Of a stretch of DNA of 64,000 nucleotides, positions 55,120-63,331 are shown piece after piece. Both the position numbers and the translations under genes were made by a program. The DNA lies in contig CAVYQI010000003.1 in NCBI GenBank assembly GCA_963770635.1, positions 62,001-126,000 of the forward strand. Reading direction: 5' to 3'. Origin of the DNA: DASZIT01 sp963770635 (GTDB lineage: Bacteria; Actinomycetota; Acidimicrobiia; Acidimicrobiales; RAAP-2). The notes beneath the pieces were generated by a model. That model saw only the letters and a program-made list of their open reading frames with translations, was not told where the DNA came from and ran no database searches. Position 1 is the stretch's first letter; each line of letters starts with the position of its first letter.

Positions 55120-56049
55120 CTAGGGAAGGCGGAGCCGGCCGGAGCTCAGCCGCACGACCATCCCCTCCGCCATCAACCCGGCCGCCACCCGCTCGGCCCG
55201 TTCGGGCTGATCCGGCCACCCCATGATGGCGGGGAGATCCTCCTCCCGCACCGGTCCGAGCCGGAGGGCATCGATGCATCGACCGCGGCCCTGGCGATCG
55301 GAGCCGACGAAGGTGCTCTGCGGGGTCGACGCCCCCGCCGATCCCCGGGCCGGATCCGGCGTCGAGTGGCCGCCCGCCCGCCACCGGCACCGCTTGCGGA
55401 GGGGACAACCATCGCAGGCCGGATTGGTTGCCACACACAGGGTGGCGCCCAGATCGAGCAAGGCCTGGTTGAACTCCCACGCCCGCCGGTTCGGCACCAT
55501 CGAGTCGACCAGACGCTGTGCGTCCCTGGGCGTCACCGGCCGGCCGGCCGCTGCCCTCGCCAGGACCCGCCCGGCGTTGGTGTCGACCACCCCGACGTCG
55601 ACTTCGAACGAGAAGGCCGACACCGCCCGAGCTGTATAGGGCCCGACCCCGGGCAGGGCCAGCAGATCGGACAACCCGGCCGGCACCTCGCCGCCGTGGC
55701 GCTCCACCATCACCCGGGCCGCCTGGTGGAGGCTCCGGGCCCGCCGGTTGTAGCCGAGGCCCTGCCAGGCCCGCAGGACATCGCCCAGCGAGGCGGCGGC
55801 GCAGACGGTCGGGGTCGGGAACAAGCCGAGGAAACCCTGGTAGGCGGGTACCACCCGGGATGCCTGGGTCTGTTGCAGCATGACTTCGCTCACCAGCACC
55901 GCCCACGGGTCGCGGGTTGCCCGCCAGGGCAGATCCGGCCGCCGGGACGAAGCCGCGCCGCCATGGTGACCGGCGGCACCCCAGTCGGCGATGGCCCGTC
56001 CCATGGCCCGGAGCTGCTCGGGTCGGGGCACCCCGGTGCCCCGGTTCAC
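55120..56049 (-). CDS. mutY: A/G-specific adenine glycosylase
   Basis: This 309-residue enzyme removes adenine opposite 8-oxoguanine. Catalytic Glu in SEVMLQQTQ (~54), helix-hairpin-helix LPGVGPYTARAV, catalytic Asp in VVDTNAGRVLAR, and a 4Fe-4S ligand set C-x6-C-x2-C-x5-C in CVATNPACDGCPLRKRC. The NUDIX-like domain of E. coli MutY is lacking, as in many actinobacterial forms. GTG 56049 lies inside a short tandem repeat; an in-frame TAA four to five codons upstream prevents an earlier start. Confidence 0.94.
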   Translation of the reverse strand: MNRGTGVPRPEQLRAMGRAIADWGAAGHHGGAASSRRPDLPWRATRDPWAVLVSEVMLQQTQASRVVPAYQGFLGLFPTPTVCAAASLGDVLRAWQGLGYNRRARSLHQAARVMVERHGGEVPAGLSDLLALPGVGPYTARAVSAFSFEVDVGVVDTNAGRVLARAAAGRPVTPRDAQRLVDSMVPNRRAWEFNQALLDLGATLCVATNPACDGCPLRKRCRWRAGGHSTPDPARGSAGASTPQSTFVGSDRQGRGRCIDALRLGPVREEDLPAIMGWPDQPERAERVAAGLMAEGMVVRLSSGRLRLP

Positions 56050-56082
56050 CCGGTCACCCGGTTAACCCGGTTCACCCGGTCA
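56040..56082. repeat. Tandem repeat at the mutY start
   Basis: Five head-to-tail 8-9 bp units (CCCGGTTCA, CCCGGTCA, CCCGGTTAA, CCCGGTTCA, CCCGGTCA). A 17-base block is repeated exactly at 56040-56056 and 56066-56082. The mutY start codon falls in the first units. Confidence 0.85.
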
Positions 56083-56148
56083 CCTGGCCAGTCCGGGATT
56101 CCGTTCCCCGAGCCGGCCGGGCGGGCCGGGGCCCCCGGACCCCCCCGG

Positions 56149-56661
56149 CTAGTCCCAGGCGCCTTCGGCATAGGGGAAGCGTCGGGGCGGGGCGGCGGCG
56201 CGCTTCCAGATCATGACCTTGCGCCGGAAGAAACACACCTCGTCCCCGTCCTGATTGAACGCCTTGGTCTCCACCGTCACGATGCCGCGGTCGTCGCGGG
56301 ACTTCGATTCGACCTTGTCGATCACCTTCGTCTCGGCGTAGATGGTGTCGCCGTGAAATGTCGGTGACCGGTGGATCAGCGACTCGACCTCGAGGTTGGC
56401 AATCGCCGCACCACTGACATCGGGGACGCTCATCCCCAGGGCCAGCGAATAGACCAGGTTGCCCACCACCACGTTCTTACCCTGGACGGTCTCGTGCTCG
56501 GCGAACCACCTATTGGTATGGAGCGGGTGGTGGTTCATGGTGATCATGCAGAACAGGTGGTCGTCGGCCTCGGTGATCGTCTTTCCCGGCCAGTGCCGGT
56601 AGATGTCCCCGGGTTCGAAGTCCTCGAAATAGCGGCCGAACGGCCGGTCATAGACGGTCAT
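56149..56661 (-). CDS. MaoC family dehydratase, probable mesaconyl-CoA hydratase
   Basis: A 170-residue hotdog-fold hydratase. Catalytic Asp/His region: TITEADDHLFCMITMNHHPLHTN. The short single-domain form and the sequence GKNVVVGNLVYSLALGMSVPD match the MaoC protein that in Streptomyces accompanies Ccr, HpcH/HpaI lyase and a long acyl-CoA dehydrogenase. There it hydrates mesaconyl-CoA in the ethylmalonyl-CoA pathway. Both likely partners (57940 and 62291) are within 7 kb here. Substrate is inferred from this association. Confidence 0.82.
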   Translation of the reverse strand: MTVYDRPFGRYFEDFEPGDIYRHWPGKTITEADDHLFCMITMNHHPLHTNRWFAEHETVQGKNVVVGNLVYSLALGMSVPDVSGAAIANLEVESLIHRSPTFHGDTIYAETKVIDKVESKSRDDRGIVTVETKAFNQDGDEVCFFRRKVMIWKRAAAPPRRFPYAEGAWD

Positions 56662-56689
56662 GGGAGCAGGAGTGTAGCCATTGACACGG

Positions 56690-57121
56690 TCAGGCAGCTT
56701 CCGGTGCCGGGCGGGTGGTGAACCCCAGGAGCCAATCCGATTGTGACTCGCCGTCGATGGCCATCCGCCAGGTGTAGCGGGTTCCCGGGACCAGCGGCAG
56801 CGGGCCGAGGTTCACCGCCAGGGCGACGTCGATGGGCGAACCCTCCGGGATCCCCGGTGGCCTTCCGACGGTGAACTCGCCCCGTACCTCGACGGGGTGT
56901 TCGCCCTCCGGGGTCTGCACCAACACCGGGCGGCCGTCGGCGTCCTCGAGGAACAGCTCCCAGTGGTGCGAGGTCTCGGCCTCGTTCCAGGCGACATCGA
57001 TCTTCAGGGCAATGGCCGACGGGACCGGGTCGGGACCCGTCATGCTCCATCCGCCGCCGAGGATGTACAGCTTTCCGTCGGCAACCTGGGCCGAATCGCA
57101 CAACATCATGGTGACCTTCAC
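56690..57121 (-). CDS. DUF6941-like protein
   Basis: A 143-residue protein starting VKVTMMLCDSAQVADGKLYILGGGW, then a beta-sandwich-like body (IALKIDVAWNEAET, HPVEVRGEFTVGRPPG, VNLGPLPLVPGTRYTWRM). This pattern fits the uncharacterised DUF6941 family. GTG 57121 gives the family-typical beginning; the longer frame is not protein-like. No signal or membrane segment. Unknown function; 28 bases upstream of the MaoC gene on the same strand, so possibly co-transcribed. Confidence 0.65.
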   Translation of the reverse strand: MKVTMMLCDSAQVADGKLYILGGGWSMTGPDPVPSAIALKIDVAWNEAETSHHWELFLEDADGRPVLVQTPEGEHPVEVRGEFTVGRPPGIPEGSPIDVALAVNLGPLPLVPGTRYTWRMAIDGESQSDWLLGFTTRPAPEAA

Positions 57122-57237
57122 GAGTGTCGAGGCTACCGGCTTCCTCGCCGCGGCTTGTTCGGACACCGGATCCGGTCTCCCGGGTCGCAATCCCGGTTTG
57201 GAGCGGCCCCGGAACCGGCGGCGGATAGCGTGGGTGA

Positions 57238-57885
57238 ATGGAGATGCGGGGCCTTCGCGACGACGTGTACCGGCGGCCACTGGCCACCGCACTCGATCGG
57301 CTGGGGCTGGGCGCCGGGTGGACCTGCGTCGATGTCGGAGCCGGCGGCGGCAATGTGTCGGTCGCACTGGCCGAGATCGTCGGCCGGGACGGCCGGGTGT
57401 ACGCCGTCGACAGCGATCCCGAGGCCCGCGACGAAGTGGCCAAAGCCGCCGCCGCCCATAGCCAGGTGCTGGCCATCACCCAGGCGGGCGAGGACCTGCG
57501 TCTCCCCGAACCGGTCGACCTGGCCTTCTGCCGCTTCCTGCTGCTCCACGTGATCGATCCCGCCGTCGTGCTCGGCCGTATGGCCGCCGCCGTCCGTCCC
57601 GGCGGTTGGGTGGTGGCCCAAGAGCCGATCACCTCTGCCGGTCGGATCAACGGCGAGCCGTTTTCTATGCCGGAGGCGCTCCACCCCGACATCGGAGCCA
57701 TGCTGCCGGCGCTGGCCCGGCAGGCCGGGCTGGTCACCGTCGACACCTGGGCCGAGGCGCCCGCCGGGGCCGGGCCCGGTCCGGTGGCCGACTACCTCAC
57801 CTTGTTGACCGAGGTGGATCCGGGTGACGACCCGGTGGTGTTGCCGCCTCTGGTCACCGTGGTCGCCCAAGTTCGCCCCAGCTGA
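57238..57885 (+). CDS. Class I SAM-dependent methyltransferase
   Basis: A 215-residue methyltransferase. SAM site VDVGAGGGNVSVALAEIVG with acidic VYAVDSDPEA after it, then LAFCRFLLLHVIDPAVVLG and VRPGGWVVAQEP. This is the UbiE/COQ5-like small-molecule class. Substrate unknown. It lies 54 bases before the Mcd-type dehydrogenase on the same strand. Confidence 0.88.
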   Translation: MEMRGLRDDVYRRPLATALDRLGLGAGWTCVDVGAGGGNVSVALAEIVGRDGRVYAVDSDPEARDEVAKAAAAHSQVLAITQAGEDLRLPEPVDLAFCRFLLLHVIDPAVVLGRMAAAVRPGGWVVAQEPITSAGRINGEPFSMPEALHPDIGAMLPALARQAGLVTVDTWAEAPAGAGPGPVADYLTLLTEVDPGDDPVVLPPLVTVVAQVRPS

Positions 57886-57939
57886 ACCCTGCCGCTGCAC
57901 CCGCGAGCGGGGCATCGACGGGTCGGTAACCTGGCTCCC

Positions 57940-59565
57940 GTGCCAACCGAATCCCTCCCCGCCCCCGACCTCGATGCCGCCGCCAACGCCATCGCGGTTG
58001 CCGCCTCCGTCGTCACCTCCGCAACCACCGCGCTCGGGGCCGAGGGTGGCCCGGATGTCGCCGAGGTTCTCGCCTACGACCTCGCCCATGCCGCGTCGTC
58101 GGTGAGAACCGCCGAAGCCGTGCTCGGCTACGGGGCCCACGGCGACGTCGAAGCCCGAATCGCCTGCGCCTTCGCCGCCGATGCCATCGCCGACCTCGCC
58201 TCCCGGACCATCGGTCGCGAAGCTGCCTGGGGCATCGCCCCGGACTGGATGACGCCGGCGGCCGATTTCGTCACCACCTTCCGGGACCCGGCGTTTCTGG
58301 CCTCCCTCGCCCGGGAACCGGGTGATCGCCACCTCGACGCCGACTTCGAACTGGTGCGGGAGACCTTCCACCGCTTCGCCGAGGAGCAGATCCGGCCGAG
58401 AGCGGAGCACATCCACCGGGCCAACACCGACATCCCCGAGGAGATCATCTCCGGCATGGCGGAGATGGGCGGATTCGGCATGTCGGTCCCCGAGGAGTAC
58501 GGGGGGTTCGCCACCGGTGGCGAGAGTGACTACATGGGGATGGTCGTCGCTACCGAAGAGCTGTCGTGGGCCTCGCTGGGGGCCGGCGGTTCGCTCATCA
58601 CCCGCCCGGAGATCCTCACCCGCGCCCTGGTCTACGGGGGGACCGAGGAACAGAAGCAGCGCTGGCTGCCGCGGCTGGCCACCGCCGAGGTGATGGGGGC
58701 GGTGGCGGTCACCGAGCCCGACTTCGGATCGGACGTCGCCGGGGTGATGACCATGGCCACCCGGGCCGACGGCGGTTGGCTGATCAACGGGGTCAAGACC
58801 TGGTGCACCTTCGCGGCCCGGGCCGACGTGCTGATGTTGTTGGCTCGCACCGATCCCGACAAGTCCAAGGGTCATCGCGGACTGTCCTTGTTCCTGGTCG
58901 AGAAGCCGGAGGGCGAAGGTCACGGATTCGTCTTCACCCAGGAGCCGGGCGCCGACGGCCGCCCGTCCGACTCGTCGGGTCGGATGGAGGGCCGGGCCAT
59001 CGACACCATCGGCTACCGGGGGATGCACTCCTACGAAGTCGCCTTCGAGAGTTGGTTCGTGCCCGAGGCCGATCTGGTCGGCGGGGAGGAGGGGCTGGGC
59101 CGGGGCTTCTACCTGCAGATGCAGGGCTTCGAGAACGGTCGCCTGCAGACCGCCGCCCGTGCGCTCGGAGTGATGCAGGCCGCCTACGAGGCGGCCCTCG
59201 ACTACGCCGAGAACCGCAAGGTCTTCGGATCTCCGATCGTCGACTACCAGCTCACCGAAGTGAAGCTGGCCCGGATGGCCGTGCTGATCCAGTCCGCCCG
59301 GCAGTTCTCCTACGAGGTCGCCCGGCTGATGTCCAAGGGCGAGGGTGCCCTCGAGGCCTCGATGATCAAGGCCTATGTCTGCCGGGCGGCCGAGTGGGTC
59401 ACCCGGGAGGCACTCCAGATCCACGGCGGCATGGGCTACGCCGAGGAGTTCCCGGTGAGCCGCTATTTCGTCGACGCCCGGGTGTTGTCCATTTTCGAGG
59501 GGGCCGACGAGACGCTGGCCCTCAAGGTCATCGCCCGCGGTCTGCTGGCTCGGGTCAAAGCCTGA
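57940..59565 (+). CDS. mcd: Methylsuccinyl-CoA dehydrogenase-type acyl-CoA dehydrogenase
   Basis: A 541-residue acyl-CoA dehydrogenase with an N-terminal helical extension (~1-125) before the FAD-binding core. Core motifs: GMSVPEEYGGFATGG, VAVTEPDFGSDVAG, WCTFAARADVLMLLARTDP, GYRGMHSYEVAFESW, YAENRKVFGSPIVDYQ and IHGGMGYAEEFPVSRYF. The length, extension and the TxxARADV / GYRGMxxYE motifs are those of methylsuccinyl-CoA dehydrogenase of the ethylmalonyl-CoA pathway (as in Rhodobacter and Streptomyces). The nearby MaoC and HpcH genes support it. GTG 57940. Confidence 0.83.
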   Translation: MPTESLPAPDLDAAANAIAVAASVVTSATTALGAEGGPDVAEVLAYDLAHAASSVRTAEAVLGYGAHGDVEARIACAFAADAIADLASRTIGREAAWGIAPDWMTPAADFVTTFRDPAFLASLAREPGDRHLDADFELVRETFHRFAEEQIRPRAEHIHRANTDIPEEIISGMAEMGGFGMSVPEEYGGFATGGESDYMGMVVATEELSWASLGAGGSLITRPEILTRALVYGGTEEQKQRWLPRLATAEVMGAVAVTEPDFGSDVAGVMTMATRADGGWLINGVKTWCTFAARADVLMLLARTDPDKSKGHRGLSLFLVEKPEGEGHGFVFTQEPGADGRPSDSSGRMEGRAIDTIGYRGMHSYEVAFESWFVPEADLVGGEEGLGRGFYLQMQGFENGRLQTAARALGVMQAAYEAALDYAENRKVFGSPIVDYQLTEVKLARMAVLIQSARQFSYEVARLMSKGEGALEASMIKAYVCRAAEWVTREALQIHGGMGYAEEFPVSRYFVDARVLSIFEGADETLALKVIARGLLARVKA

Positions 59566-59614
59566 CCCGGTGTGAAGCACCCGTTCCCGACCCCGAGGAC
59601 CCAGAGGAGACGCC

Positions 59615-61006
59615 ATGAGTAACGACTACCCCTATGCGGAGAGGTTCGACGTGAATCGGGCCCTGCCCGAATCCGGGCGTCCCCGGGGTGAGGTACTCGC
59701 CGAGCTTGCCACCATGGCCAAGGAGGAGGACGCCTTCTGGGAGACCGGTAAGTGCTCGGGCACCATGTACTGCGGGGATCACGACCACTACGCCTTCCTG
59801 ACCGAGGCCTTCGGTCTCTACGCCCACGTCAACGCGCTGCAGCGCGATATGTGCCCGAGCTCGACCCGCTTCGAGGGCGAGATCATCGCCATGGTCCTCG
59901 ATCTCTTCCACGCCGGGGCGGTCACCGACGGCGAACCGGCGGGCATGCTGACCAGTGGCGGCACCGGGAGCATCTGTCATGCGGTCCTGGCCTACCGGGA
60001 GCACGCCGCCCAGTCGCGGGGGGTCACCCGGCCGAACCTGATCAAGCCCGAGACCGCCCATCCCGCCTTCGACAAGGCCTGCCACCTGTTCGGGGTCGAA
60101 CTGCGGCGCGCCGCCATCGACCCCAGCACCACCATGGTCGACGTCGGCGCCGTCGCCGGCCTCATCGACGACCAGACCATCGCCATCGTCGGATCGGCGT
60201 GCAACTACGGCTATGGCACGGTGGATCCGATCGCCGAGCTCGGCCAGCTGGCCCTCGACAACGGGGTCGGCCTCCACGTCGACGGTTGCCTGGGCGGGTT
60301 CATCCTGCCCTTCGGACAGGAGCTCGGTTATGACATTCCCGACTTCGACTTTCGGGTCCCGGGGGTGACCAGCATCTCCGCCGACACCCACAAGTACGGC
60401 TACGCCCTCAAGGGCACCTCGACCCTCCTGTTTCGCGACAAGGCGCTCCGCAACTCGCAGTACTTCTTCCTCACCGACTGGAGCGGCGGCAAGTACACCT
60501 CGCCGGGGATGGACGGCTCCCGCTCCGCCGGTCTGTTGGCGGCAACCTGGGCGTCGCTGGTCCACCTCGGCCGGTCCGGGTACCGGGGCTACGCCAAGGA
60601 CATCTTCGGGACCGCCGACCGGATGAAGCGCGCCGTCCTCTCGCATCCCGAGTTGCGGATCCTCGGCAGCCCCACCTTCCTGTTCAGCTTCACCTCCGAC
60701 GAGTTCGACGTGTACCACATCAACGACTTCATGCGCGGCCGAGGGTGGCGCTTCAACGGCCAGCAGTACCCGAACGCCCTCCACATGGCCGTCACCCGGC
60801 CCCAGACCCAGCCCGGTCTCGCCGCCGCCTTCGAGACCGACCTCGCCGATGCCGTGGTGTTCGCCAAGGAACATGCCGCCGACGCGCCGAAGTCCGGTGC
60901 CATCTACGGGGGCGTGGCCGGTGGCATGACCGATGAGGCCGACGAGTTCATCAAGATGGTGATGGCCCAGATGCTCGACACCCAGCAGGCCGTTCCGGGG
61001 GGGTGA
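59615..61006 (+). CDS. PLP-dependent decarboxylase/lyase, sphingosine-phosphate lyase-like
   Basis: A 463-residue fold-type I PLP enzyme of the group II decarboxylase family. PLP Lys in SADTHKYGYALKG, phosphate-binding SGGTGSICHAV, and the cofactor Asp in LHVDGCLGGF. The HKYG(Y/F)xxKGTS run and overall layout are closest to sphingosine-1-phosphate lyase and related bacterial proteins, not to glutamate decarboxylase. The natural substrate in a bacterium without obvious sphingolipids is unknown. Starts 49 bases after mcd; likely co-transcribed. Confidence 0.85.
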   Translation: MSNDYPYAERFDVNRALPESGRPRGEVLAELATMAKEEDAFWETGKCSGTMYCGDHDHYAFLTEAFGLYAHVNALQRDMCPSSTRFEGEIIAMVLDLFHAGAVTDGEPAGMLTSGGTGSICHAVLAYREHAAQSRGVTRPNLIKPETAHPAFDKACHLFGVELRRAAIDPSTTMVDVGAVAGLIDDQTIAIVGSACNYGYGTVDPIAELGQLALDNGVGLHVDGCLGGFILPFGQELGYDIPDFDFRVPGVTSISADTHKYGYALKGTSTLLFRDKALRNSQYFFLTDWSGGKYTSPGMDGSRSAGLLAATWASLVHLGRSGYRGYAKDIFGTADRMKRAVLSHPELRILGSPTFLFSFTSDEFDVYHINDFMRGRGWRFNGQQYPNALHMAVTRPQTQPGLAAAFETDLADAVVFAKEHAADAPKSGAIYGGVAGGMTDEADEFIKMVMAQMLDTQQAVPGG

Positions 61007-61228
61007 CTTCGTCCGATCCGTACGAGAGTCCCCTCGTGCGATTGGTGAACGGTGGTGGTGACGAGGCGCGTTTCTCCATCACGCCGGCGTCGTTCGATTC
61101 GGACGTCCCCGATGTCGGCGGACTCCGGGCCGGAGCCTCCGAGGGCGACATCACCCCGCCGTCGGGCGCTCGAACAACCCAGCCGGGGAGGATGCCCGAT
61201 CCCAAGCCGTCGGCCATACACTGCAGGT

Positions 61229-61573
61229 ATGTATTACGGCCATGGCTCGTGGATCGCCTTGGTGGTCTTCGCGGGCCTCTTCGGGTTGCGTGCCCTCTCT
61301 TCGCAACGACGGCGAGGGCGCTATCGCGGTCCGCCGGCGTCCGGGTTCTTCACCGACACCCATCCCCGGAGTCCTGGCAACGAACCGACGAGCGCACCAC
61401 CGAGGGCGACGGACGCGACCCATACCGGAACCGCCCCGGGCTGGCTCCGGGATCCCTTCTTCAAGCACGAGCACCGCTACTGGTCGGGAACCGAGTGGAC
61501 GGAGCACGTCACCGACAACGGAGTCCCCGGCATCGACCCGCCTCCACCACCAAAGTCGGGCCCCCCTCGTTAG
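61229..61573 (+). CDS. Small membrane protein with DUF2510 domain
   Basis: A 114-residue protein: membrane helix at residues ~7-22 (WIALVVFAGLFGLRAL), basic stretch (SQRRRGRYRG), linker, then DUF2510-like GWLRDPFFKHEHRYWSGTEW and a Pro-rich tail. ATG 61229 places the helix at the N-terminus as in the protein at 10203-10625. The 222 bases between the PLP gene and this one hold nothing I can support. Third DUF2510 protein in the window. Confidence 0.68.
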   Translation: MYYGHGSWIALVVFAGLFGLRALSSQRRRGRYRGPPASGFFTDTHPRSPGNEPTSAPPRATDATHTGTAPGWLRDPFFKHEHRYWSGTEWTEHVTDNGVPGIDPPPPPKSGPPR

Positions 61574-61577
61574 GACT

Positions 61578-61595
61578 GCCGGCTTGCGCGCCGGC
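61578..61595. terminator. GC hairpin between convergent genes
   Basis: GCCGGC-TTGCGC-GCCGGC stem-loop followed by CTTTC, in the 32-base gap between the convergent DUF2510 and methyltransferase genes. It could end transcription in both directions. Confidence 0.4.
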
Positions 61596-61605
61596 TTTCG
61601 CGCCG

Positions 61606-62145
61606 TCAGTCACGGCGCCTGATGACCAGCATGGCCACCCCGTTGGGTGGGGGTGGTCGGAAGGCGGAACGGGGAATCGGAAGACCGATGCCCACCTCGA
61701 ACTGTCGAAGCCAACGGCCGGCTCCGGGAGCCTGGCCGGACGCCCATCGCCGGGCCACGTGCCAGGGCACCACCAGGTCGGCCCGGATCAGGCGGCTGCC
61801 TGGCGCCACCAACCGGCACAACAACGCAGCCGTGACCGCGAACGGGGGGTTGGCCACCACTTTGAACGGGTAGCGCGGCAACCAGAGATCGGCGGCATCG
61901 GCCATCACCACCTTGACCGGGTCGCGGTCGAATCGCTCTCTCAACAACGCCGCCCGCTTCGGATGCAGCTCCACGGCTACTACCCGAGCGCCGCTCGTCA
62001 CCAGCGATGAGGTGATCGCCCCCGCCCCGGCGCCGACATCCAGCACCAGATCGCCCGCGCCGACCTGCGCTTCCGCGACGATCCGTTCAGCCCATCGATT
62101 ATCGAGCTGATGCCATCCCCAGCGTGCCTCCGACTTCGAGGACAC
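61606..62145 (-). CDS. Erm-like rRNA adenine N6-methyltransferase family protein
   Basis: A 179-residue methyltransferase of the KsgA/Erm family. It starts WGWHQLDNRWAERIV, with SAM site LVLDVGAGAGAITSSL, acidic VVAVELHP and the target-base motif VANPPFAVTAAL; the end reads RSAFRPPPPNGVAMLVIRRR. These sequences match the actinobacterial Erm group (23S rRNA A2058 dimethylation, macrolide resistance) better than KsgA. At 179 residues it lacks the C-terminal helical domain of classic Erm (about 250). Whether it confers resistance cannot be told. GTG 62145. Confidence 0.78.
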   Translation of the reverse strand: MSSKSEARWGWHQLDNRWAERIVAEAQVGAGDLVLDVGAGAGAITSSLVTSGARVVAVELHPKRAALLRERFDRDPVKVVMADAADLWLPRYPFKVVANPPFAVTAALLCRLVAPGSRLIRADLVVPWHVARRWASGQAPGAGRWLRQFEVGIGLPIPRSAFRPPPPNGVAMLVIRRRD

Positions 62146-62206
62146 GACGACGCGCCATCATGCACATTGTCATGCTCATAACTCTACCGCGACCGCCGCC
62201 GACTGC

Positions 62207-62284
62207 TCCGGCCCGTCTGGCGCTCCGGCCTGTCTGGCGCTCCGGCCCGTCCGACGCCCCGGCTGACTTGGGCCCGTCCGGCGC
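62207..62284. repeat. Intergenic 17-bp tandem repeat
   Basis: Three 17-base units beginning TCCGGCC (62207-62223, 62224-62240, 62241-62257), one or two mismatches apart, followed by a longer degenerate unit to 62284. The array lies between the stop of the HpcH/HpaI gene and the start of the Erm-like gene, both on the minus strand. Confidence 0.75.
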
Positions 62285-62290
62285 CCCGGC

Positions 62291-63229
62291 TCAGCCCTTC
62301 GAACGGGAAAGGCCGGCGCGTTCGCCCCGGACCACGAATTTGGTGGCCATCTTGCGGGAAGCCTCGTCGATCATCTCGTCCCCGAACATCACCGCGCCGG
62401 TCCGGTCGTCCTCGGTCGCCTTCTGGTAGGCGTCCAGGATGTCCCAGGCCCGGTCGAACTGTTCCTGGGTGGGTGAGTAGACCTCGTTCAGCACCCCGAC
62501 CTGATCGGGGGTCAACGCCCATTTGCCGTCGTAACCCAACACCCGGGTCCGCTGCGAGAACTCCCGCAGCGAATCGAGCTCCCGGATCTTCAGGAACGGC
62601 CCATCGATCACCTGCAACCCGTTCGACCGCCCCGCCATCAGGATCTTCGAGAACACGTAGTTGAAGTGGTCGCCCGGGTACTCGGGAATGGCCACCCCGC
62701 CCGTCAACACCGGCATCTCCATCGATGCTGCGAAGTCGGCCGGGCCGAAGATGATCGTCTCGAGCCGTGGGGAGGCCGCACAGATCTCCTCGACGTTGAT
62801 CAGCCCGGTGGTCGTCTCGATCTGGGCTTCGATGCCGATGTGGCCCACCGGGAGCCCGCTCTTCTTCTCCACTTGGGAGAGCAGCAGGTCGAGGGCGACC
62901 ACCTCGGCCGCCCGCTGGACCTTGGGAAGCATCACCTCATCCAGCCGCTCCCCGGCACTGCCGACCACCTCGATCACATCGCCATAGGTCCATTCGGTGT
63001 CCCAGGCGTTGATGCGCACGCACAGGACCCGGTCGTCCCAGGCCAGGTTCTTGATGGCGTCGGCCACCTTCCCCCGGGCATTCTCCTTCTCCAGCGGCGC
63101 CACCGAGTCCTCGAGGTCGAGAAAGCTCATGTCCGCCGGCACCGATGGGGCCTTGGACAGGAACTTCTCGTTCGATCCGGGGGTGGAGAAGCACGAGCGA
63201 CGGGGCAGGTAACGGGAACGTTCGGACAT
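62291..63229 (-). CDS. HpcH/HpaI aldolase family CoA lyase, probable malyl-CoA / beta-methylmalyl-CoA lyase
   Basis: A 312-residue CitE-like lyase. Motifs: SCFSTPGSNEKFLSKA, FLDLEDSVAPLEKENAR (metal-ligand region), IGIEAQIETTTGLINVEEI (Glu), and IIFGPADFAASM. It resembles the lyase encoded beside ccr and meaA in Streptomyces that splits beta-methylmalyl-CoA to glyoxylate and propionyl-CoA in the ethylmalonyl-CoA pathway. Citrate lyase beta chain is a paralog option, but no citF or citD is nearby. ATG 63229 is inside a longer frame whose upstream part is antisense to the next gene. Confidence 0.84.
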   Translation of the reverse strand: MSERSRYLPRRSCFSTPGSNEKFLSKAPSVPADMSFLDLEDSVAPLEKENARGKVADAIKNLAWDDRVLCVRINAWDTEWTYGDVIEVVGSAGERLDEVMLPKVQRAAEVVALDLLLSQVEKKSGLPVGHIGIEAQIETTTGLINVEEICAASPRLETIIFGPADFAASMEMPVLTGGVAIPEYPGDHFNYVFSKILMAGRSNGLQVIDGPFLKIRELDSLREFSQRTRVLGYDGKWALTPDQVGVLNEVYSPTQEQFDRAWDILDAYQKATEDDRTGAVMFGDEMIDEASRKMATKFVVRGERAGLSRSKG

Positions 63230-63331
63230 GCCCAGATGGTACGGCCATCGTCGGGAACCGCCAAACCGGGGACCGGGCCCGAACCGCCACTCTCCCCGGC
63301 CCCGGCGACGCTCGCCACCTACAGTGTCCCC

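Noticed and set aside
57133..59616. 827-codon open frame on the minus strand
   Set aside because: Antisense to the methyltransferase and mcd; Gly/Asp/Val-rich shadow composition.
59555..60874. 439-codon open frame on the minus strand
   Set aside because: Antisense to the PLP lyase with intact cofactor motifs.
61003..62010. 335-codon plus-strand frame following the PLP gene
   Set aside because: Runs through the DUF2510 gene in another frame and antisense to the Erm-like gene; no protein features.
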